From assembly GCA_903930515.1 (NCBI GenBank), contig CAIYYW010000329.1, positions 1-36,620 on the forward strand: 36,620 bases of DNA, read 5' to 3'. This document shows positions 31,560 through 36,620 of the stretch, piece after piece (position 1 is the stretch's first letter; the number at the start of each line of letters is the position of its first letter). Source of the DNA: an uncultured delta proteobacterium. GTDB taxonomy: Bacteria; RBG-13-61-14; DRUE01. The position numbers and the translations under genes were made by a program. Under the pieces are notes generated by a model. The model saw only the letters and a list, made by a program, of their open reading frames with translations. It was not told where the DNA came from and did no database searches.

Positions 31560-32825
31560 TTATTTCCCGTCCAGGAATTCCGGAATCTTCTCCAGCCGGG
31601 TCAGATCCGAGTATTTCTCCCGCTCCCGGATCACATGGAAATCTCTTCCCGAAACCAGCACCTCGGCCGGGAGCGGCTGGCCGTTGTAATTGCTCGCCAT
31701 AACGAACCCATACGCGCCCGCGCTCATCACCGCCAGCAACTCCCCCCGCTTAAGCTCCGGAAACACCCGGTCCCGGGCAAGGAAATCAGCGCTCTCGCAG
31801 ATCGGCCCGACCAGGTCCGCGAGCGATCCCGGCTGATCCGGCTTTTGCGTCACCGGCCAAACCTCGTGATACGATCCGTAAAGCGCCGGCCGGATCAAAT
31901 CGTTCATCCCGCCGTCCGCGATGATGAACCGCTTCAAGCTGTTCTCCTTCAAAAAAGACACCTGCAACAGCAACACCCCGGCGTTCCCCGCGATCACCCT
32001 TCCCGGCTCCAAAATCAGCTTGCAGCCGGAAGCTTTCGCCATCTCGGAAATCTCCGCGGCGTATTCCCCGGGCAGGGGCGGATGCTCGCTGTTATAGGTG
32101 ATGCCCAATCCTCCGCCCAAGTCCAGGTATTTGATCTCCAATCCCATACCCCGCAACTCCCCCACCAGTTTCACCAGGAAGGAAAGCGCCTCCACGATCG
32201 GCTCCATCCGAAGAAGCTGGCTACCGATATGGCAGTCCACCCCGCACAATTCCAAATGCGGATATTTCTTCCAGTCCCGGAACAAGGACTTGGCCTGGCC
32301 CAGTTCAATCCCGAACTTGTTGACCTTCAGCCCGGTGGAAATATGGGCGTGGGTCTGAGGGTCTATGTCCGGGTTGATCCGGAGCGCCACCGGGGTTTTT
32401 TTCCCCAGCCGACCCGCCACCTGGTTCAACAGCTCAAGCTCGCCCTCGCTCTCCACATTGAAAAACAGAATCCCTTTGGACAAGGCGTATTCCAACTCCG
32501 GTTCGGTTTTAGACACCCCGCTGTAAACCACCTTTTGAAAATCCCCGCCCGCCTGCTCCACCCGGTAAAGCTCCCCTCCGCTCACGATGTCAAACCCGCT
32601 CCCCAGCCGCGAAAATAGGCGCAGGATCGCCAGGTTGGATAAAGCCTTGACCGAAAAACAGGTGAGGTGGGGGATGTCCGCGAAGGAATGGTCAAACGCC
32701 TGGTAATGACGGGTCAGAGTAGCCGAGCTGTAAATATACGCCGGAGTACCCGTTTCCTCCGCAATCCGCCGGAGCGGAACCTCCTCGCAATACAACTCGC
32801 CGTGCTGATAGTTGAAATGATGCAT
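31560..32825 (-). CDS. lysA: diaminopimelate decarboxylase
   Basis: A 421-residue PLP enzyme of the LysA fold III family, which makes lysine from meso-diaminopimelate. The PLP lysine is Lys60 in CFSVKALSN; other motifs are GSGFDIVSGGEL, GVDCHIGSQ, YLDLGGGLGI, EPGRVI and GPICESADF. The active-site Cys is in the last of these. SAGAYGFVMASNYN closes the C-terminal domain. The ATG at 32825 has GGAG at correct spacing; a TTG at 32843 is an alternative in-frame start without a ribosome site. It is the first gene of lysA-dapF, under a strong promoter with a hairpin at the start of its mRNA. Confidence 0.97.
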   Translation of the reverse strand: MHHFNYQHGELYCEEVPLRRIAEETGTPAYIYSSATLTRHYQAFDHSFADIPHLTCFSVKALSNLAILRLFSRLGSGFDIVSGGELYRVEQAGGDFQKVVYSGVSKTEPELEYALSKGILFFNVESEGELELLNQVAGRLGKKTPVALRINPDIDPQTHAHISTGLKVNKFGIELGQAKSLFRDWKKYPHLELCGVDCHIGSQLLRMEPIVEALSFLVKLVGELRGMGLEIKYLDLGGGLGITYNSEHPPLPGEYAAEISEMAKASGCKLILEPGRVIAGNAGVLLLQVSFLKENSLKRFIIADGGMNDLIRPALYGSYHEVWPVTQKPDQPGSLADLVGPICESADFLARDRVFPELKRGELLAVMSAGAYGFVMASNYNGQPLPAEVLVSGRDFHVIREREKYSDLTRLEKIPEFLDGK

Positions 32826-32841
32826 CTCTGCTCCAAAATTC

Positions 32842-32867
32842 AAAAACCACCCGAGCGGATGGTTTTT
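32842..32867 (-). other. hairpin at predicted 5' end of lysA mRNA
   Basis: A stem of eight G/C-rich pairs (one wobble) at 32846-32863, extended by A-T pairs to 32842-32867, with T-runs on both sides. The predicted start site from the promoter at 32870-32898 is near 32863, so the mRNA would begin almost exactly at the stem. It could protect the 5' end, act as an early attenuator, or be a two-way terminator that also serves upstream glnB. Confidence 0.6.
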
Positions 32868-32869
32868 TT

Positions 32870-32898
32870 ATTATATCCCCGGCTTCCCCGGCTTGCAA
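32870..32898 (-). promoter_or_regulatory. strong sigma-70-type promoter of lysA-dapF
   Basis: On the minus strand TTGCAA (32893-32898) and a perfect TATAAT (32870-32875) are exactly 17 bases apart. The predicted leader to the ATG at 32825 is about 38 bases and holds only the hairpin and the GGAG ribosome site, so there is no room for a lysine riboswitch. Confidence 0.75.
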
Positions 32899-32925
32899 CT
32901 TGATCGCAGATTCTTCCCCGGCTTG
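32883..32925. repeat. 13-base direct repeats over the lysA promoter
   Basis: CTTCCCCGGCTTG occurs at 32883-32895 and again at 32913-32925, exactly 30 bases apart, or about three helical turns. The first copy overlaps the -35 box and spacer. A partial third copy (TCCCCGGCTT) is at 32876-32885. Phasing and position suggest an operator, but no regulator is identified. Confidence 0.55.
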
Positions 32926-33038
32926 CCCGCGCCTTCCCTTTCCGGTCCAACCACTTGCCCCTGCATTGCTGGATCGCTATAACAAAATTAGATAAGTATG
33001 CTGAATTGAGCTAAGTTTAAAAAATAGACCAAAACCCA

Positions 33039-33425
<387 letters not shown>

Positions 33426-34661
33426 TTATTCAGCTTCCCCGCCATACGCCGACTCGCTATGCTGGCTCAAATCCAATCCCCTATCCTCGTCCTCCGCCTC
33501 CACCCGCATCCCGATCAGCTTGTCCACCACCCGGTAAAAAATCAGGCTCATCACCAGGCCGAATACCACGGTCACAACCACGGCCAGGAGCTGGATCAGG
33601 AATTGATGGGGGTTCCCGAAGAACAGGCCGTCGTTGCCCGCGGAATTGATCGCCTTCTGAGCGAACAAACCCGCGGACAGCGTTCCCACAATTCCGCCGA
33701 TGCAATGCACCCCGAACACATCCAGCGCATCATCATAGCTGAACCAGGCCTTGACCTTGGTCACCGCGAAATAACAAAAGAACCCCGCGCCGATCCCGAT
33801 CGCGATGGCGGAAAGCGGTCCGACAAACCCGCAGGCCGGGGTGATCGTGGCCAGCCCGGCGATGGCGCCGGAGGCGCATCCCAACATTGTGGGTTTTCCC
33901 CGCAGCGTCCACTCCAGCAAGGCCCAGGTCAGGCCCGCGGCGGCTGCCGCGGTGTTGGTGGTGACAAAGGCGTTCACCGCAAGCCCGTTGGCCGCGAGCG
34001 CGGAGGCCGCGTTGAACCCAAACCATCCGAACCAGAGCAGGCCGGTCCCGAGCACGGTGAACGGTAGATTATGCGGCGGGATCGGGATCTCGCCGTAGCC
34101 TTTCCGTTTCCCGATCATAATCGCCAGCGCGAGCGCGGAAATGCCGGCGCTGATGTGAACCACGGTTCCGCCGGCAAAATCCAAAACGCCCAGGTTCCGG
34201 AGCCACCCGCCCGCTCCCCAGACCCAGTGCGCCAGCGGATCATAGACCAGCGCCGACCAGAGCAGGGCGAAGATGAAAAAGGACGAGAACTTGATCCGCT
34301 CCGCGAACGCTCCGATGAAGAGGGCAGGGGTGATCACCGCGAACATCGCCTGGAAGATCATAAAGGCCTGGTGCGGGATGGTCGCCGCGTAATCCGGGTT
34401 GGGCTGCATCCCCACCCCGGAAAGGCCGATCCATTTCAGGCTCCCGATTAAATGACCCAGGTCCGGGCCGAACGCGATAGAATACCCGAACAAAACCCAC
34501 TGCACCCCGATCAGGCACATCAGAATGAAGCACTGCATCAGAATGCTAAGCACATTCTTCCGCCGAACCATCCCCCCGTAAAAGAGCGCCAGGCCCGGGG
34601 TCATCAGCAAGACCAGCGCCGAGCCGACCAGAACGAAAGCCGTGTCTCCAGAATCAATCAT
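33426..34661 (-). CDS. amt: ammonium channel Amt
   Basis: A 411-residue Amt-family channel with about 11 transmembrane segments; it forms trimers that conduct ammonium/ammonia. The family signature DFAGGTVVHISAGISALALA is present, and the two pore histidines are in VVHISAG and GVHCIGG. The N-terminus starts FVLVGSALVLLMTPGLALFYGGM as usual. The ATG at 34661 is chosen because GGGAGGTG lies at ideal spacing; a GTG three codons upstream overlaps that ribosome site. No cleavable signal is evident. It is the first gene of amt-glnB, under a sigma-54-type promoter. Confidence 0.97.
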   Translation of the reverse strand: MIDSGDTAFVLVGSALVLLMTPGLALFYGGMVRRKNVLSILMQCFILMCLIGVQWVLFGYSIAFGPDLGHLIGSLKWIGLSGVGMQPNPDYAATIPHQAFMIFQAMFAVITPALFIGAFAERIKFSSFFIFALLWSALVYDPLAHWVWGAGGWLRNLGVLDFAGGTVVHISAGISALALAIMIGKRKGYGEIPIPPHNLPFTVLGTGLLWFGWFGFNAASALAANGLAVNAFVTTNTAAAAAGLTWALLEWTLRGKPTMLGCASGAIAGLATITPACGFVGPLSAIAIGIGAGFFCYFAVTKVKAWFSYDDALDVFGVHCIGGIVGTLSAGLFAQKAINSAGNDGLFFGNPHQFLIQLLAVVVTVVFGLVMSLIFYRVVDKLIGMRVEAEDEDRGLDLSQHSESAYGGEAE

Positions 34662-34682
34662 TTCAATCACCTCCCGGATACT

Positions 34683-34702
34683 TTTGTAATATGAATTACA
34701 AA
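34683..34702. repeat. perfect dyad TTTGTAAT-N4-ATTACAAA upstream of amt
   Basis: Eight-base arms at 34683-34690 and 34695-34702 with a four-base centre. It contains GTA-N8-TAC and TGT-N10-ACA, the spacing used by CRP/FNR/NtcA-type regulators. It lies between the predicted sigma-54 start site and the amt ribosome site, so it would be a downstream operator or, as RNA, a leader hairpin. Confidence 0.6.
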
Positions 34703-34735
34703 CATTTTACTCTCCTGGTTTCGGGAAATAAGGTC

Positions 34736-34752
34736 AGCATATTCCGTGCCAA
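34736..34752 (-). promoter_or_regulatory. sigma-54-type promoter of amt-glnB
   Basis: On the minus strand the -24 box TTGGCACG (34745-34752) is followed after four bases by ATGCT (34736-34740). Against the consensus YTGGCACG-N4-TTGCW only one base differs, in the -12 box. Predicted start is near 34725, giving a leader of about 64 bases. A nitrogen-regulated amt gene is a classic target of sigma-54 and NtrC-type activators. Confidence 0.75.
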
Positions 34753-34829
34753 TAGTTTTCCCCGTTGCCAACCCCCGGAAATGCGAGCCTCTTGCGCTGG
34801 AAAACCCTTTACCTTTTGCCCGGAGCGGA

Positions 34830-34847
34830 TCGCAAAACCGGTTGCGA
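34830..34847. repeat. dyad TCGCAA-N6-TTGCGA, possible activator site
   Basis: Six-base arms at 34830-34835 and 34842-34847, about 80-95 bases upstream of the amt -24 box. That is a usual distance for an enhancer-binding protein site. It does not match the enterobacterial NtrC consensus. Confidence 0.4.
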
Positions 34848-34866
34848 GGAGAAGAAATTTAGCCCG

Positions 34867-34907
34867 CCAAAATTGTCAATAATGCCAAAAAATACCAATA
34901 TTGTCAA
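34867..34907. repeat. direct repeats CCAAWATTGTCAA, possible shared enhancer
   Basis: The 13-base motif occurs at 34867-34879 and 34895-34907 with one mismatch, 28 bases apart. An inverted partial copy (ATATTGG) is at 34925-34931. The pair lies about 115-155 bases from the amt -24 box and about 137-177 bases from the rightward -24 box, so it is placed to serve both sigma-54 promoters. Confidence 0.45.
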
Positions 34908-35042
34908 AATAGCCGCAGATTCGGATATTGGCGCGGATAGTTTTTTTTAAACCCGCAAATGCGGGGAATAAGCGAATAAAATCAAGATGTTAAAGGCTTG
35001 ACGCATCCGCTGGCCCGCGTTGCAAAAAGCCTTAAGACCATT

Positions 35043-35058
35043 GGGCATAGCTTTTGCA
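35043..35058 (+). promoter_or_regulatory. sigma-54-type promoter of hdr-gltB side
   Basis: GGGCATAG followed by CTTTTGCA: the GG at 35044-35045 and GC at 35056-35057 are ten bases apart, as sigma-54 requires. The -12 box TTTTGCA is perfect; the -24 box differs at three places from TGGCACG. Predicted start is near 35068, just before the 27-residue ORF. Confidence 0.65.
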
Positions 35059-35072
35059 CATAAGGGAAAGCG

Positions 35073-35156
35073 ATGCTGAAGACAATAAACGAAATATGCG
35101 CGCGGGCAATTGAGGCTATTTTAAGCTTCGGTTATTCAGCCGTTGGGAGGCTCTGA
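35073..35156 (+). CDS. 27-residue leader-type ORF
   Basis: An ATG preceded by AAGGGAAA opens a 27-codon frame, MLKTINEICARAIEAILSFG and seven more residues, ending at TGA 35154-35156, three bases before the ATG of the HdrB-HdrC gene. Its first 20 residues could form an amphipathic or hydrophobic helix. It lies immediately downstream of the sigma-54-type promoter. It might be a true small protein, a translational coupler or chance; length alone cannot decide. Confidence 0.4.
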   Translation: MLKTINEICARAIEAILSFGYSAVGRL

Positions 35157-35158
35157 AA

Positions 35159-36499
35159 ATGCCCTATTTAATTTTCTGGGGCTGTCATATCCCGGCTCGG
35201 TTTCCGCATTTGGAGCTTTCAATGAAAAAGGTTCTGGACGCGCTCGGGATACTTTATGCGGAGAGCAACCGGTTCACCTGCTGTCCGGAAAATTTCGGGA
35301 TCAAGGCGATGGGTCATTACCCCTGGCTTTTGACCGCGGGAAGGAATCTGGCGATTGCGGAAACGATGGGGATGGATCTGGTCAGCGCGTGCAACGGTTG
35401 TTATTCCACCTTGAAGAGCGCCCAGGCGGAGCTGCGAGGAGACGCGATGGCGCGGCAGAGCCTGAACCAATCCCTCCAAGGGATCGGCATGGAATATCAG
35501 GGCACGCTCAAGATCAGTCATTTCCTTGAGATGCTTTTTGACGATCTCAGTCCCGCGGGCATCAAGCGCAGGATTCGGAGGCCTCTGCAGGGAATTAAAA
35601 TCGCGGCTCATCCCGGGTGTCATCTGCTCAGGCCATCCACTCATCTCCGGTTTGACGAGCCGTTTATCGCGTCCAAGTTTGATCAACTGATCGCGGCAAC
35701 CTGCGCGGAGCCGCTGGAATATCAGGGCAAATTTCTCTGCTGTGGAGGCTCGTTCAAATATTCCGGCGAGGATGAGCTTTCCCTTCAGGCGGTTCGGGTC
35801 AAATTGAAAGAAATTCAGGAGTTGGGAGCGGACGCCTTGGTCACCGGCTGTCCCACCTGTTACAGCCAGTTTGACTCGGGTCAGATGATGCTCAACCGGG
35901 CCGGAGAAAAATTTGAGATTCCCGTGCTTTATTACACGGAACTGCTCGGGCTTGCGCTCGGGCTGTCTGCGGAAGAGCTTGCCCTGGACCGGCATCGGGT
36001 TCCGGTTGACAGCCTGCTCAACCGGCTGGCGCAGAAAGAAACGGAGAGGTTCTCGGCTAAAGGCATAATCAATCTGGAGATGATGCGGCAGTGCGTAGCC
36101 TGCTCCGCGTGCAAAGACGACTGTCCCGCGGTCAAGATCAGCAATGAGGGTTTCCAGCCCCATCGGCTTTTTGAAAAAATACTGGCGGGCGATTTGGCGG
36201 GGGTTCTGGCGTCAAGGGAAATCTGGAATTGCCTGGACTGCCACACCTGCGAGGAGTTGTGCGGACAGGCGATCGGGATGAACCGCTTCTTCGGTCAGCT
36301 TAGAGAATTGGCGCTGGCAAAAGGCCTGGCGCCGGAATCGGTCCAAGGCTCGGTGGACGCCTTTTGCAAGACCGGGATGGTGACCAAGCCCGCTCAAGTG
36401 ATGCGGAAGAAGCTGGGATTGGGAGAGCTCGCGCCCGCGGGGGATGATGAGTTGAAAAAGGTTCTCGCCGGGATGCACCGGTCAAAGGAGCCGGAATAA
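35159..36499 (+). CDS. HdrB-HdrC fusion-type iron-sulfur protein
   Basis: A 446-residue soluble protein. Residues about 1-280 are HdrB-like with two CCG domains: FTCCPENF, ACNGCYSTL, HPGCHLLRP, FLCCGGSF and TGCPTCYSQF. These hold the non-cubane [4Fe-4S] clusters that reduce disulfides in heterodisulfide reductase. Residues about 300-430 are HdrC-like with two clusters, CVACSACKDDCP and CLDCHTCEELCG. The order B then C in one chain is a known but uncommon arrangement. GGGAGG precedes the ATG. No HdrA, hydrogenase or MvhD-type gene is visible. It is directly followed by a probable glutamate synthase amidotransferase gene and driven by a sigma-54-type promoter, so a role delivering electrons in nitrogen assimilation is worth considering. 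Confidence 0.88.
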   Translation: MPYLIFWGCHIPARFPHLELSMKKVLDALGILYAESNRFTCCPENFGIKAMGHYPWLLTAGRNLAIAETMGMDLVSACNGCYSTLKSAQAELRGDAMARQSLNQSLQGIGMEYQGTLKISHFLEMLFDDLSPAGIKRRIRRPLQGIKIAAHPGCHLLRPSTHLRFDEPFIASKFDQLIAATCAEPLEYQGKFLCCGGSFKYSGEDELSLQAVRVKLKEIQELGADALVTGCPTCYSQFDSGQMMLNRAGEKFEIPVLYYTELLGLALGLSAEELALDRHRVPVDSLLNRLAQKETERFSAKGIINLEMMRQCVACSACKDDCPAVKISNEGFQPHRLFEKILAGDLAGVLASREIWNCLDCHTCEELCGQAIGMNRFFGQLRELALAKGLAPESVQGSVDAFCKTGMVTKPAQVMRKKLGLGELAPAGDDELKKVLAGMHRSKEPE

Positions 36500-36501
36500 A
36501 A

Positions 36502-36620
36502 ATGCAAGTCCGGGGTGTCTATGACTGGGAAATAAGAAACCCGTGCGGGTGCGGGATCACCGCGCTTTTAAGCGCGAAGCAAAAGCGCTCTGGCGGGGAG
36601 CTGGTGGTTCGGTCTCTGAA
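36502..36620 (+). CDS. start of probable glutamate-synthase-type glutamine amidotransferase (partial)
   Basis: Only 39 complete codons are inside the window. After a 14-residue N-terminal stretch comes CGCGITALLSAKQKRSGGEL, then VVRSL. Class II glutamine amidotransferase domains of GltB begin CGVGFxA followed after about 15 residues by SHxIVxxAL, so the pattern fits. Cys15 would be the N-terminal nucleophile after removal of a short propeptide, as in known GltB. AGGAG lies 11 bases upstream of the ATG and two bases separate it from the HdrB-HdrC stop, so they are one operon. The identity rests on a short stretch. Confidence 0.5.
   Translation, partial: MQVRGVYDWEIRNPCGCGITALLSAKQKRSGGELVVRSL

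Larger units (their letters stand above)
34662..35072. other. divergent nitrogen-type regulatory region
   Basis: This 411-base stretch has no gene I can support. From left to right it contains the dyad at 34683, the leftward sigma-54-type promoter, the TCGCAA/TTGCGA dyad, the CCAAWATTGTCAA repeats and an AT-rich segment (about 34860-34950, a candidate bend or IHF-like site). A CCCGC/GCGGG stem at 34952-34965 and the rightward sigma-54-type promoter complete it. Confidence 0.6.

Noticed and set aside
32883-32925. CRISPR-like repeats
   Set aside because: There are only two full copies of 13 bases with a 17-base gap, and no cas genes; an operator is more likely.
32826-33038. Lysine riboswitch before lysA
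   Set aside because: The predicted start site leaves a leader of about 38 bases, far too short for an L box, and no five-helix pattern is seen upstream.
34691-34950. Two overlapping plus-strand ORFs of about 60 residues in the amt upstream region
   Set aside because: They have no ribosome site and no protein-like composition, and they overlap the sigma-54 promoter and repeats.

Overview
The window reads as a chromosomal segment of a diderm, probably anaerobic bacterium. I see a lipobox lipoprotein, the diaminopimelate route to lysine (lysA-dapF), a K+-independent membrane pyrophosphatase, an HdrB/HdrC-type iron-sulfur protein, and bacterial housekeeping genes (greA, dprA, topA, queC). Base composition is moderately GC-rich, so long spurious ORFs are common on the antisense strand. 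I cannot place the organism from sequence alone; a candidate phylum such as Aminicenantes or an acidobacterial/deltaproteobacterial relative is only a guess. No rRNA, tRNA, CRISPR array, insertion sequence or phage gene is visible.

Layout. (1) 1-5282, plus strand: zinc-ribbon/RDD membrane protein, a small PD-(D/E)XK-like protein, an IlvD/Edd dehydratase and an exported type-B carboxylesterase, ending in a G-quadruplex-type tract. (2) 5389-6723, minus strand: small membrane protein, an MNT-HEPN pair, and upstream of it a decayed second MNT copy. (3) 6835-9240: large lipoprotein with a cysteine-rich insert. (4) 9250-14618: a sugar-type locus. A PfkB kinase and a double-SIS protein run leftward; an RbsC-like permease and RbsA-like double ATPase run rightward; a solitary Phd/YefM antitoxin lies between them. 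(5) 14751-19507: greA, hppA with a strong terminator, then an NCS1-type permease coupled to an 80-residue membrane protein. (6) 19623-20644, minus strand: AbiEii-type toxin-antitoxin pair with a truncated gene remnant behind it. (7) 20778-27117: URO-D-like methyltransferase, LPG-synthase-type membrane protein, then the overlapping dprA-topA-queC operon. (8) 27212-30689: signalling cluster with a DRG-like TGS GTPase, FHA protein, PP2C phosphatase, cNMP-binding protein and, convergently, an FHA/pseudo-receiver protein. (9) 30731-34661, minus strand: lysA-dapF and amt-glnB. (10) 34662-36620: a regulatory region with two divergent sigma-54-type promoters, one reading into amt-glnB and the other into a 27-residue ORF, an HdrB-HdrC fusion and the start of a probable glutamate synthase amidotransferase.

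Two patterns cut across the window. First, at least eight genes have a sigma-70-like promoter whose -10 box ends only 7-9 bases before the ATG, with no Shine-Dalgarno between them; this predicts leaderless or near-leaderless mRNAs. Genes inside operons mostly do carry Shine-Dalgarno sequences. Second, the right end looks like a nitrogen-assimilation hub: ammonium channel, PII and probable GltB on opposite sides of a shared, sigma-54-controlled intergenic region, with an unexplained Hdr-like electron carrier placed directly before gltB.
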